From positions 1-64,000 of the forward strand of contig CAOKWI010000019.1 in NCBI GenBank assembly GCA_948473115.1: a stretch of DNA of 64,000 nucleotides, in the 5' to 3' direction. Positions 1 to 7,466 of the stretch are shown piece after piece (position 1 is the stretch's first letter; each line of letters begins with the position of its first letter). The notes under the pieces were generated by a model. That model was not told the DNA's origin. It worked only from the letters and a program-made list of their open reading frames with translations, and did not search any database. A program made the translations under genes and the position numbers. This stretch comes from an uncultured Lachnospiraceae bacterium. GTDB lineage: Bacteria; Bacillota; Clostridia; Lachnospirales; Lachnospiraceae.

Positions 1-69
1 TCCATGCCTTCATTATATCTTATCTATCTGTTTTTGAAAATTGATTTCCGTGAAAAGGAGGCTATTTTT

Positions 70-405
70 GTGACAAGAGAAGAAGTGGATAGGATTCAGC
101 GAGAGATGCACAACTGCATTTTGAGCAAAAAGCCGTGGAAAGGGCTTAAGAGAGGCATAAAGGTAATGGAGAAAAACCTTTACCGCTACCGTGAATGGCT
201 TCATGAAGCAGTAAAAATCAATATGCCGTGGGAAGATTCTTTTGAGTTTTCCGACTTTGCCGCACGTCTTAGGCCGGAGGTTGCTATTGACCTGGCTTTC
301 AGGCTGGGGTATCTGTACAGCAACGGCACTTTAAAGCCGGATGAAAAAGACGAGTTGTCGGGTTCTCCGACACGTTGGGCAAGGGAGGCGGTGCGGCATG
401 AATAA
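70..405 (+). CDS. Small hypothetical protein of the integrative element
   Basis: This is a 111-residue protein of no family I recognise. I chose the GTG at 70 because AAAGGAGG lies 9 nt upstream (54-61); the ATG at 4 has no such site. The protein is charged, with an R/K-rich N-terminal helix region (KPWKGLKRGIK) and no membrane segment or signal peptide. Its last codons overlap the start of the next gene (ATG at 398), which suggests translational coupling. Its place upstream of a Tn916-type integrase suggests an accessory or regulatory gene of the element, but the function is unknown. Confidence 0.6.
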   Translation: MTREEVDRIQREMHNCILSKKPWKGLKRGIKVMEKNLYRYREWLHEAVKINMPWEDSFEFSDFAARLRPEVAIDLAFRLGYLYSNGTLKPDEKDELSGSPTRWAREAVRHE

Positions 406-701
406 GGCTGATGAATGCATGGAATTTATGGCGCGGCAACTATATGAGGTTATGGAAAAAAATAATTGGAGCATTACAACCGCAGCAGACTTTATGTGCA
501 TTGGTAGAAATGTGCTTTCAATACTATTAGACCGTAACTAACTACAATGTGCATTTGTCAACAATTTTCCGTATAGCTGAAAGTCTTGATATGCCAGTTA
601 CTTCTTTGATTTGTCCTGAAGGAGAACGCCAGAGAAAGAATGAGTTGCTATTGTGTCAGATACAAGCCAGTCTGGACAAACTGAAAGATGGTGCGGCATG
701 A
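398..701 (+). pseudogene. Frameshifted HTH (XRE-like) regulator of the integrative element
   Basis: The frame opened at ATG 398 runs 47 codons and stops at 539-541. The downstream frame from 540 continues without a stop to 701 and reads on as the second half of a helix-turn-helix protein (YNVHLSTIFRIAESLDMPV, then a charged tail). At the junction the four bases AACT occur twice in tandem (536-543). Removing one copy joins the halves into a single protein of about 99 residues with an XRE-like HTH near residues 27-65. The simplest reading is a 4-bp duplication that inactivated the regulator. The intact gene would overlap both neighbours by a few bases, as part of a coupled set of small genes. 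Confidence 0.65.
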
Positions 702-832
702 TGATATATGTACCGGAGGCAAGACCGCCGCCCCATATAAGCTATAATAAAAAAGTAACTATAGAACAAAATAAAAAACATAAGATAGAAAGGAAAATGC
801 CAATTAGAATATTAAAATCAAATGCGGATTGA
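698..832 (+). CDS. Very small basic hypothetical protein
   Basis: A 44-residue frame starts with ATGATG and overlaps the end of the broken HTH gene by 4 bases (ATGA), an arrangement typical of translational coupling. The product is basic, rich in Lys and Arg, with a proline run near the N-terminus (EARPPPH). It sits where element excisionases often lie, before the integrase, but I see no excisionase-like winged helix. Function is unknown and coding status is only moderately supported. Confidence 0.35.
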   Translation: MMIYVPEARPPPHISYNKKVTIEQNKKHKIERKMPIRILKSNAD

Positions 833-948
833 CTAAAACCCCAATAAGATAATATAGAAGACGATTTATAAACCATAGCCATCTATTCCTGAATCAGGAA
901 AAACATAATTTCAAAAAATTCTACGAGGTTCTACAAGGCGAGGGCTTG

Positions 949-988
949 GTGGGGCGGTTCCAATGCGGAGGGACTGCCCCACATTTTT
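949..988 (+). terminator. Possible intrinsic terminator before the integrase
   Basis: GTGGGGC (949-955) pairs with GCCCCAC (976-982) across a 20-nt loop and is followed by ATTTTT. It lies between the small-gene cluster and the integrase. The loop is long for a strong terminator. The rest of 833-1022 shows no other feature beyond A+T richness and the integrase ribosome binding site (AAGGAGG at 1008-1014). Confidence 0.4.
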
Positions 989-1022
989 GACATTATCAGC
1001 AAAATTAAGGAGGTTGTGATTT

Positions 1023-2224
1023 ATGGCAGAAAAGAGGAAAGACAATCGGGGCAGGAATCTTAAAACTGGCGAATATTACGATTCAAAGAATAAGCGGTAT
1101 ATGTTCCGTAAGATGATTGACGGTGAGCGCATCACAATTACCGCTCCTGATCTGGTAGAATTGCGGAAGCAGGGATTGACCGTGGTAATAAGCTGAATAC
1201 CAGGAATGCCAGAATGACATTGAACGCTTATTTTGATTTCTGGATGGATACCTTTGCAAAGAGCGGCAGGAAAGCCACCACTTGCATAAATTACAAGTCA
1301 TATTACAATACATATATTAAAAACACGATTGGGAAAAAGCAGATTGCGAAGATCACAAAGGCGGATTGCCAGAGAATCATTAATGAAATGGTTCAGGACG
1401 GCAAGAAACATTCTACCATGTCAAACCTGAAAAGCTGTCTGAACATCGTATTTGAATGTGCCTTAGATGATGATATTATTATCAAGAATCCTGCAAAGAA
1501 TTTACAAGTGCCGCAGACAGAGAGTAAGAAACGGACGGCTATAGAACAGCAGCAGATTGATTTGTTTATGAGCTATGTAAAAAATAGTGAGCGGTATTCA
1601 TACAGTTACCCGGCGTTTGTTTCCCTGTTTAATTTGGGTATGGGGATTGGAGAGATGGCGCCTCTGACGTGGGATGATGTAAATTTCAAAGAAAACACCA
1701 TAACCATCAATAAAACGGTAAATCGGTACAGAAAAGCAGATTATGGTTTTACTATGGCGGTAGCTTCTCCCAAAAGCAAAACGTCTATCCGCATTGTTGC
1801 AATGAATAGTGTAGTGAGGAAAACGCTCTTGAAACTGAAAATGCAGAGTGTTCCCCCTGCTGCAAAATTGCCTTACGTGGATGATTCCGGGAATATCCGG
1901 GGGCAGATATCCGGCTTCCTGTTTGTGAATACATCCGGGAAGGTTTGGAATGAACCGGGATTTCGGGAACTGATAAAAAGGATTGTGGAGCGACACTACA
2001 AGGACGCAGAAGAAAACCATACAGAAAAGATTGAGAACTTTTGTCCGCACATGGTTCCGCATACATACACAAGCCTTGCCTATTCTGCCGGGGCTGATGT
2101 GAAGATTGTGAGCCAGAACCTCGGACACGCTTCTACATCCGTGACGTTGGATACATATGCGCATCTGACAGAGGATAAAAAGAAAGAGCAGGAGGCAGTG
2201 GCACAGACGGTCAGAATATCATAA
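1023..2224 (+). pseudogene. int: Degenerate Tn916-family tyrosine integrase
   Basis: The first part (ATG 1023, AAGGAGG upstream) encodes the short N-terminal arm-binding domain typical of Tn916 Int (EKRKDNRGRNLKTGEYY). Its frame stops at 1194-1196. From about 1175 the rest reads in another frame, so at least one indel, probably a deletion in the linker, has broken the gene. The C-terminal part (ATG 1214 to stop 2224) shows a SAM-like core-binding domain and a tyrosine recombinase catalytic domain. The Tyr (LDTYAHL) and nearby GHAS motif are kept, but the box I arginine is Gly (LGMGIGEM, codon 1643-1645) and the box II arginine is Pro (PHMVPHTY, codon 2057-2059). Both arginines contact the scissile phosphate in this family, so activity is not expected. 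A stand-alone protein from 1214 could at most bind DNA. Confidence 0.8.
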
Positions 2225-2344
2225 TCGCTGTGACAATTCTGTGACAAATTTGAGGAAAAAGACGGTAAATGACAGTCAATGACAAAAGTATCTAATCTGG
2301 CAGTAGTGCCGAAATAAACAAAGACAACGCAGGATGAAATAACA

Positions 2345-2358
2345 CGAACAGAAGTTCG
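2345..2358. promoter_or_regulatory. LexA/SOS-box-like palindrome upstream of ylxM-ffh
   Basis: CGAAC-AGAA-GTTCG is a perfect 5+5 dyad matching the Gram-positive LexA box outline CGAAC-N4-GTTCG, with one central position off the Bacillus consensus. It ends 14 bp before the -35 hexamer of the ylxM-ffh promoter. It may be a real SOS operator, or a leftover of whatever lay here before the element inserted. A match this short can also occur by chance. Confidence 0.4.
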
Positions 2359-2372
2359 TAAAGAAAAAATAC

Positions 2373-2401
2373 TTGACACCCCTCTTTTTATGTAGTAAGA
2401 T
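2373..2401 (+). promoter_or_regulatory. Sigma-A promoter of the ylxM-ffh operon
   Basis: TTGACA (2373-2378), a 17-bp spacer and TAAGAT (2396-2401) form a near-consensus housekeeping promoter about 65 bp before the ylxM start. It lies just right of the integrase remnant and appears to drive ylxM and ffh, probably with read-through into rpsP. The rest of 2225-2468 holds only the SOS-like dyad and the CTGTGACAA repeats. Confidence 0.75.
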
Positions 2402-2468
2402 ACACAAGGTCGAAAAGATCCGGCGGAGGATTGCCATATTTGTTAAAGTGAACCGGATTGGGGCGCAG

Positions 2469-2819
2469 ATGGATAAGATTTACGAACAGACAATGTTATT
2501 TGATTTCTATGGGGAACTGCTGACGGAACACCAGCGCCGGATTTATGAGGATGTGGTGTACAACGATATGTCCCTGGGCGAGATCGCCGAGGAGCAGGGC
2601 ATCAGCAGACAGGGCGTCCATGATCTGGTCAAAAGATGTGACAGGATCCTCCAGGGATATGAGGATAAGCTTCACCTGGTGGAGCGGTTTGCCAGGGCGA
2701 AGGAGATGGTGAGCCGGATTGAGCAGCTGACAATGGAAAGCGAAGAGGACAGTGTGCAGGTCAGGGAAAACCTGGCCCGGATCAGAAGGCTGTCCCAGGA
2801 GCTTTTGAAGGAATTGTGA
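2469..2819 (+). CDS. ylxM: YlxM/p13-like HTH protein, SRP-associated
   Basis: A 116-residue protein with a sigma-70 region-4-like helix-turn-helix at about residues 35-56 (SLGEIAEEQGISRQGVHDLV) and a helical C-terminal tail. YlxM proteins are encoded next to ffh across Firmicutes and Mollicutes and have been linked to the SRP pathway; whether the HTH acts on transcription is unclear. I placed the start at ATG 2469, matching the family N-terminus (MDKIYEQTMLFDFYGELLT). A GTG/ATG-like start nearer 2373 would lie inside the promoter. The ribosome site is weak (GGGGC). Only 21 bp separate it from ffh. Confidence 0.85.
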   Translation: MDKIYEQTMLFDFYGELLTEHQRRIYEDVVYNDMSLGEIAEEQGISRQGVHDLVKRCDRILQGYEDKLHLVERFARAKEMVSRIEQLTMESEEDSVQVRENLARIRRLSQELLKEL

Positions 2820-2840
2820 GGGAGAAATAAGGAGTCGCAG

Positions 2841-4208
2841 GTGGCGTTTGAGAGTTTAACAGATAAATTGCAGAATGTATTTAAGAACTTGCGCAGCAAG
2901 GGAAGGCTTACCGAGGAGGATGTCAAGACTGCCCTGAAGGAAGTGAAAATGGCGCTTCTGGAGGCGGATGTCAATTTCAGGGTGGTAAAGCAGTTCATTA
3001 AGGCTGTGGAGGAGAGAGCTATCGGCCAGGATGTGATGAACGGCCTGAATCCCGGACAGATGGTCATTAAGATCGTCAACGAAGAGATGATAGACCTGAT
3101 GGGCAGTGAGACCACGGAGATTGCCTTCCAGCCCGGCAAGGCTATCACAGTCATCATGATGGCCGGCCTTCAGGGCGCCGGCAAGACCACTGCCACCGCG
3201 AAGATCGCCGGGAAGCTGAAGCAGAAGGGAAAGAAATCCCTTCTTGTGGCCTGTGATATCTACAGGCCTGCCGCCATAGAACAGTTACAGATCAACGGGA
3301 AAAAGCAGGAGGTTGATGTGTTCTCCATGGGTACGGACCATAAGCCTGTGGAGATTGCAGGAGAGGCCATCGCCTTCGCCGAGAAGAACGGACACAATGT
3401 GGTCATTCTGGATACGGCCGGACGTCTGCACATCGACCAGGATATGATGGCGGAGCTGCAGGAGATCAAGGATCATATCTCCGTACACCAGACACTGCTG
3501 GTGGTGGATGCCATGACCGGCCAGGACGCGGTCAATGTGGCGAAGGAGTTTGATGAAAAAGTCGGGGTTGACGGTGTGGTTCTCACCAAGATGGACGGTG
3601 ACACCCGGGGCGGCGCGGCGCTCTCCATCAAGGCAGTGACGGGCAAGCCCATTTTGTATGTAGGTATGGGGGAAAAGCTTTCCGATATGGAACAGTTTTA
3701 TCCCGACCGTATGGCCAACCGTATCCTGGGAATGGGAGATGTGCTTTCCCTGATTGAGAAGGCCCAGGAAAGCATAGACATAGATGAAGAGAAAGGCCGG
3801 GAGATGGCCGGCCGCATGAAGAAGGGTAAATTCGACTTTGAGGATTATCTGGAAAGCATGAAGCAGATGCGCAACATGGGCGGTCTGAGCAGTATTTTAA
3901 GCATGCTGCCCGGCATGGGGGTCAAGGGAGCTGACCTGGAATCCATGGTGGATGAAAAGCAGCTGAAACAGATGGAGGCCATTGTGCTTTCCATGACCAG
4001 GGAGGAGAGGCGCAGTCCCAAGCTTCTGAATCCCCAGAGAAAGCACCGCATCGCCAGAGGCGCAGGAGTGGATATCGCGGTGGTGAACCGCTTTATCAAG
4101 CAGTTTGAGCAGAGCCAGAAGATGATGAAACAGTTTGGCGGCGGAGGCAAGAGGGGACGGGGCCTGATGGGCGGCTTCCCCGGTATGGGAGGAAGATTCC
4201 CTTTTTAA
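2841..4208 (+). CDS. ffh: Signal recognition particle GTPase Ffh (SRP54)
   Basis: A 455-residue protein of usual length. It binds 4.5S RNA and signal sequences and delivers ribosomes to FtsY at the membrane. An N-terminal helical N domain (1-95) is followed by the G domain with G1 GLQGAGKTT (109-117), DTAGR (191-195) and TKMDG (249-253), then a Met-rich M domain from about residue 300 that ends in a Gly/Arg/Phe-rich tail. The start is GTG at 2841 with AAGGAG upstream. It follows ylxM in one operon. The 136-bp gap to rpsP holds only a small GCCGC-AGGA-GCGGC hairpin (4315-4328). Confidence 0.95.
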   Translation: MAFESLTDKLQNVFKNLRSKGRLTEEDVKTALKEVKMALLEADVNFRVVKQFIKAVEERAIGQDVMNGLNPGQMVIKIVNEEMIDLMGSETTEIAFQPGKAITVIMMAGLQGAGKTTATAKIAGKLKQKGKKSLLVACDIYRPAAIEQLQINGKKQEVDVFSMGTDHKPVEIAGEAIAFAEKNGHNVVILDTAGRLHIDQDMMAELQEIKDHISVHQTLLVVDAMTGQDAVNVAKEFDEKVGVDGVVLTKMDGDTRGGAALSIKAVTGKPILYVGMGEKLSDMEQFYPDRMANRILGMGDVLSLIEKAQESIDIDEEKGREMAGRMKKGKFDFEDYLESMKQMRNMGGLSSILSMLPGMGVKGADLESMVDEKQLKQMEAIVLSMTREERRSPKLLNPQRKHRIARGAGVDIAVVNRFIKQFEQSQKMMKQFGGGGKRGRGLMGGFPGMGGRFPF

Positions 4209-4344
4209 AGGAAATGCGGGCGAGACGTTTCCACGGAAAAGAAAATGGGTTGAAAACGGATGCAGCCTGTGAGACGGGCGCAGTCCTTTTCATAAATGAA
4301 ACAAAGAACATAAGGCCGCAGGAGCGGCAGAAAGAGGTAAGAAA

Positions 4345-4587
4345 ATGGTAAAGATCAGATTGAGAAGAATGGGACAGAAAAAGGCTCCTTTTTATAGAAT
4401 CATCGTAGCTGATTCCCGTTCCCCCAGAGACGGCAGGTTTATCGAGGAGATCGGCACTTATGATCCCAGCACGGATCCCAGCACCTTCAAGATCAACGAG
4501 GAACTGGCAAAGAAGTGGCTGGCAAACGGTGCGCAGCCCACAGAGCAGGTCAGCAAGCTTTTCAAGGTAGCCGGTATCGAGAAATAA
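4345..4587 (+). CDS. rpsP: Small ribosomal subunit protein bS16
   Basis: An 80-residue protein with the conserved bS16 N-terminus ([19 protein letters not shown]) and the motif IEEIGTYDP. It is an early-assembly 30S protein contacting 16S rRNA. AAGAGGTAAG lies just before the ATG. It is followed by khpA 24 bp downstream, the usual Firmicutes order. Confidence 0.95.
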   Translation: MVKIRLRRMGQKKAPFYRIIVADSRSPRDGRFIEEIGTYDPSTDPSTFKINEELAKKWLANGAQPTEQVSKLFKVAGIEK

Positions 4588-4611
4588 GTTAAGGCGTACA
4601 GGAGGTGGCTT

Positions 4612-4839
4612 ATGAAGGAATTAGTGGAAGTTGTTGCAAAAGCACTTGTTGATCATCCGGATGAAGTTGTTGTAACTGAGAAAAATGAGGGTAGGAATAC
4701 AGTCATCGAACTTCATGTAGCTGCATCCGATATGGGTAAGGTTATCGGTAAACAGGGAAGAATTGCAAAGGCAATCCGTTCTGTTGTGAAGGCAGCATCG
4801 TCGAAAGAAAATAAGAGGGTGGATGTCGAGATCGTATGA
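4612..4839 (+). CDS. khpA: KH-domain RNA-binding protein KhpA
   Basis: A 75-residue single KH domain with the GxxG loop in IGKQGR (about residues 45-50). KhpA, usually with KhpB/Jag, binds many RNAs and affects cell division and elongation in Firmicutes. AGGAGG precedes the ATG. The 168-bp gap to rimM contains the short perfect palindrome CCGGCAG-GA-CTGCCGG (near 4930-4945) without a T-run, and no gene. Confidence 0.9.
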   Translation: MKELVEVVAKALVDHPDEVVVTEKNEGRNTVIELHVAASDMGKVIGKQGRIAKAIRSVVKAASSKENKRVDVEIV

Positions 4840-5007
4840 TCTATGATCTATTTTTGCGGTCAGGGCGGATCACAGGAGGAGTTGTTGCATAGGCAGAGAA
4901 TCGTTGCTTGCCGCGGAACGGACAGTAACCGGCAGGACTGCCGGCGATGACTCCTTTTTGCTGTCTTTTACGGACAGGCATTCCTTTTGCAGAAAGGCAG
5001 ATCGTAT

Positions 5008-5517
5008 ATGGAAGATTTTTTTCAGGTGGGGATTATAACGTCGCCCCACGGGGTACACGGCGAGGTAAAGGTTTATCCCACCACGGATGATGTAAAGCGG
5101 TTCAAGCGCTTAAAGGAAGTGATCCTCGACACGGGAAAGGAACGTATGAACCTGGAGATCGAGGGCGTAAAATTTTTGAAACAGCTTGCCGTCCTGAAAT
5201 TCAGGGGGTATGACAATGTCAATGATGTGGAGAGGTTCCGTCAGAAGCCGCTGTTGGTAACCAGGGAAAACGCGGTGCGCCTGGGAAGGGATGAATATTT
5301 CATTGCGGACCTTATGGGACTTAAGGTGCTGGATGAGGAGGAGCAGGAGATCGGTATCCTGCGGGAGGTCATAGAGACCGGCGCCAACGATGTCTATGCC
5401 ATTGATCTGGCCGACGGCAGGGAACTGCTGCTTCCGGCGATCAAACAGTGTGTCCTTGCGGTCGATGTGGAGGCGGGTTTTATAAAGATCCATATTTTGG
5501 AGGGATTGCTTTCATGA
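5008..5517 (+). CDS. rimM: 16S rRNA processing protein RimM
   Basis: A 169-residue protein with the RimM N-terminal beta-barrel (VGIITSPHGVHGEVKVYPTT) and a C-terminal PRC-barrel (about 95-165; YFIADLMGLKV, NDVYAIDL, LLPAIKQCV). It aids 30S head maturation and binds uS19. I chose ATG 5008 (AAAGG upstream) over the in-frame TTG at 4987 because the family starts at this point. It precedes trmD as usual, but 293 bp of palindromic DNA separate them, whereas the two are normally nearly adjacent. Confidence 0.92.
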   Translation: MEDFFQVGIITSPHGVHGEVKVYPTTDDVKRFKRLKEVILDTGKERMNLEIEGVKFLKQLAVLKFRGYDNVNDVERFRQKPLLVTRENAVRLGRDEYFIADLMGLKVLDEEEQEIGILREVIETGANDVYAIDLADGRELLLPAIKQCVLAVDVEAGFIKIHILEGLLS

Positions 5518-5518
5518 A

Positions 5519-5788
5519 GGACAGTTTATCTGGGACGGTGCTACAGTAATTGTCCAGACTGTCCGGTTGGATGCTCCTTGGAGCGTCCAACCTAACTTCC
5601 ACATTCACAAAACCCGCGCTTACGCGCTCCTGCGTCTGCTTGCGCATCCGCGTTTTGTTCATTTGGAAGTAGGTTGCTAATCCAACACCCCGTCTGCACT
5701 GCCATAAATGGCATGCAGACGGGGCATTGGATTGCAACCGTACAGGTGGAAATTTTGCGAGACTTGCGGGGCAGCCTCCCTGAAGGGA
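5519..5788. repeat. Cluster of palindromes between rimM and trmD
   Basis: The whole rimM-trmD gap is structured. An arm pair GGACAGT (5519-5525) / ACTGTCC (5558-5564) is followed by a 13-bp-arm hairpin at 5565-5592 (GGTTGGATGCTCC / GGAGCGTCCAACC, one G-U wobble). Next comes a looser inverted repeat around 5593-5670, then the 68-bp palindrome at 5672-5739, and a small TCCCT-GA-AGGGA hairpin (5777-5788) just before the trmD ribosome site. The 17-mer at 5751-5767 recurs at 28725-28741. I see no gene here. Confidence 0.7.
5672..5739. repeat. 68-bp near-perfect palindrome (interspersed repeat)
   Basis: The arms pair from GGTTGC (5672-5677) / GCAACC (5734-5739) inward through AATCCAA / TTGGATT, CCCCGTCTGCA / TGCAGACGGGG and TGCCAT / ATGGCA, with an AA centre. 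Only two single-base bulges and a 2x2 CA/CA mismatch interrupt it. A diverged copy lies in reverse orientation at 11294-11346, so this is a dispersed repeat rather than a simple local hairpin. There is no T-run, so it is not a standard terminator. Confidence 0.75.
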
Positions 5789-5810
5789 AGCCTGCCAGGA
5801 AAGGGTTATC

Positions 5811-7247
5811 ATGAAGATTCATGTACTGACATTGTTCCCGGAAATGTTAAAGGGGTTTTTTCAGTCCAGCATGATCGGAAGGGCTGTACAAAAAGGGATA
5901 TTGTCCCTCCATGCGGTAGATGTCAGAGAGTATTCTCTGGATAAGCACAAAAAGGTGGACGATTATCCATACGGTGGAGGCGCCGGCATGCTGATGCAGG
6001 CGCAGCCTGTTTTTGATGCCTGGAAGGACGTGACAGGGGGCAGGAGGGTCAGAACGGTCTATGTGACTCCCCAGGGGATCCCTTTTACCCAGAGGATGGC
6101 GGAGGAGCTGGCAAAGGAGGAAGAACTGGTATTTCTGTGCGGACATTATGAGGGTATCGACCAGCGGGTGCTGGAGGAGACGGTGACAGACTATGTTTCC
6201 ATAGGCGATTACGTCCTGACGGGCGGGGAGTTGCCTGCCATGGTCATGATCGATGCCGTTGGGAGGCTGATTCCCGGCGTGCTTGGAAACGATTCCTCCG
6301 CGGAGGAGGAGAGCTTTTACAATGACCTCCTGGAATATCCGCAGTACTCCCGGCCTGAGATATGGCATGACAAAAGGGTGCCGGACGTGCTGCTCTCCGG
6401 CGATCACAGGAGGATTTCACAGTGGAGGCTGGAACAGTCCAGACGGCGGACGGCACAGACCCGCCCCGATCTTTACGCAAAGTATGAGAGGAGACAGGAA
6501 CTGATCGGCCGGCTGATGAAGGATAAGAGAAATTATATCCATATGATTGAAAGCCTGAGACGCGGCAGGGCGGAGATCCTTTTCTGGGAGGGGGACGATA
6601 TCCTTCTCTATGACCGCCGGTGTGTGACCTGTATGATATCTGCCTCCTGCCGGGAGGCGGGAAGACGTATGCTGGATTTGATGCCGGGGGAGACCCGCTC
6701 TGTGGTGACTTCCCAGGCGTTTCTGAATGAATTGTTCTGCGGAAGCGGTCATTCCGGTGCAGGCGGCAGTGGCGGGGGCGAGGTTTTGGAGGCCGCTCCT
6801 GTCTGCGGCAGATTTGAGATCCACAGCGAGTGCAGCCAGCTGCTCTACACACAGAAAACGCCGCTGCCCGTGCAGCATAAGGACATCAGACTTCTCACCA
6901 TGGATCAGCTGGACTATGTCAGTGAACGCTACAGCTATGACGGAAGATCCTATGTGGAGGCAAGGATCAGGGAAGGCGTCATGTACGGCGCCTTTGTGGA
7001 GGGCGAGCAGGTCGGGTTCATCGGTATGCACAGCGAGGGAAGCCTGGGGCTCTTGTATGTGGAGGAGGCATACCGCAGGCACGGGATCGCCCGGTCGCTG
7101 GAGGCCTATATGATCAACAGGACGTTGGAAAAGGGCTGGACGCCTTACGGTCATGTGATGGTGGGTAACAGGGAATCTTTTGCGCTCCAGGAGAAGATGG
7201 GCCTGTACCGCTCCGACAGGACTGTCTGGTGGCTGGAGCGGAAATAG
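5811..7247 (+). CDS. trmD: TrmD tRNA (m1G37) methyltransferase fused to a GNAT domain
   Basis: Residues 1 to about 245 are a complete TrmD. It shows the knotted SAM-binding segments YGGGAGML, LCGHYEGIDQRV, SIGDYVLTGGELPA and SRPEIWHDKRVPDVLLSGDH, and would methylate G37 of tRNAs with SAM. Normal TrmD ends near residue 240-250, but this frame continues unbroken to 478. The extension has a poorly conserved linker (Gly/Ser-rich near 305-320) and a GNAT acetyltransferase fold with the acetyl-CoA loop RRHGIA (422-427) and a typical C-terminal QEKMGLYRSD. The N-terminal part of the extension (DDILLYDRRCVTCMISA) resembles the first half of two-lobed GNAT proteins. The ATG has AGGAAAGGG upstream. What the GNAT lobe acetylates is unknown. 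Confidence 0.88.
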   Translation: MKIHVLTLFPEMLKGFFQSSMIGRAVQKGILSLHAVDVREYSLDKHKKVDDYPYGGGAGMLMQAQPVFDAWKDVTGGRRVRTVYVTPQGIPFTQRMAEELAKEEELVFLCGHYEGIDQRVLEETVTDYVSIGDYVLTGGELPAMVMIDAVGRLIPGVLGNDSSAEEESFYNDLLEYPQYSRPEIWHDKRVPDVLLSGDHRRISQWRLEQSRRRTAQTRPDLYAKYERRQELIGRLMKDKRNYIHMIESLRRGRAEILFWEGDDILLYDRRCVTCMISASCREAGRRMLDLMPGETRSVVTSQAFLNELFCGSGHSGAGGSGGGEVLEAAPVCGRFEIHSECSQLLYTQKTPLPVQHKDIRLLTMDQLDYVSERYSYDGRSYVEARIREGVMYGAFVEGEQVGFIGMHSEGSLGLLYVEEAYRRHGIARSLEAYMINRTLEKGWTPYGHVMVGNRESFALQEKMGLYRSDRTVWWLERK

Positions 7248-7269
7248 AAATGGACAATATGGGGGCAGG

Positions 7270-7307
7270 AAGGATGTCAGGAACCAGGTGTTTCCCGGCA
7301 TCCTTTT
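7270..7307 (+). terminator. Likely terminator after trmD
   Basis: AAGGATG (7270-7276) pairs with CATCCTT (7299-7305), with an inner GGAA/TTCC pair, followed by a short TT. It begins 22 bp after the trmD stop. It would separate the housekeeping operon from the island that starts at the next promoter. Confidence 0.5.
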
Positions 7308-7361
7308 ACTGTGCTGTAAATGGTGTTTCAGCTCTACCGACGCAGAAATGCGAAATGAAGG

Positions 7362-7390
7362 TTGACAATTGTATTACTGTGTGTTATACT
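7362..7390 (+). promoter_or_regulatory. Promoter of the GntR-ABC operon
   Basis: TTGACA (7362-7367), a 17-bp spacer and TATACT (7385-7390) are close to the housekeeping consensus. The -10 overlaps the dyad at 7387-7413, so repressor binding would block the polymerase. Confidence 0.75.
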
Positions 7391-7413
7391 GTACTTGTTT
7401 AAACAATACAGTA
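7387..7413. promoter_or_regulatory. GntR (YtrA-type) operator dyad
   Basis: TACTGTA (7387-7393) and TACAGTA (7407-7413) flank a TTGTTTAAACAA core, giving a dyad over the -10 and transcription start. The position fits autorepression by the GntR regulator encoded 53 bp downstream, as in YtrA-controlled ABC operons. Confidence 0.6.
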
Positions 7414-7466
7414 AAAGACAGCCGAGGAAAACGAGAGACAGACAGGGGAAGGAAGGTGATTGCGGT

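Larger units (their letters stand above)
1..2260. mobile_element. Decayed end of an integrative element
   Basis: This stretch is visibly more A+T rich than the DNA after 2400. It holds a run of tiny overlapping genes followed by a Tn916-family tyrosine integrase gene, an order typical of one end of Clostridia integrative and conjugative elements. Two of the genes are broken (a 4-bp duplication in the HTH gene; a frameshift and lost catalytic residues in the integrase). It is probably a non-mobile remnant. The left boundary lies outside the window. The right boundary is placed after the integrase stop, near two copies of CTGTGACAA (2228-2236 and 2239-2247), which could be integrase arm sites. 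No attachment site could be defined. Confidence 0.6.

Noticed and set aside
1023..1230. Programmed frameshift in the integrase
   Set aside because: No slippery sequence or downstream structure was seen at the junction, and the active-site arginines are also lost, so decay explains it better.
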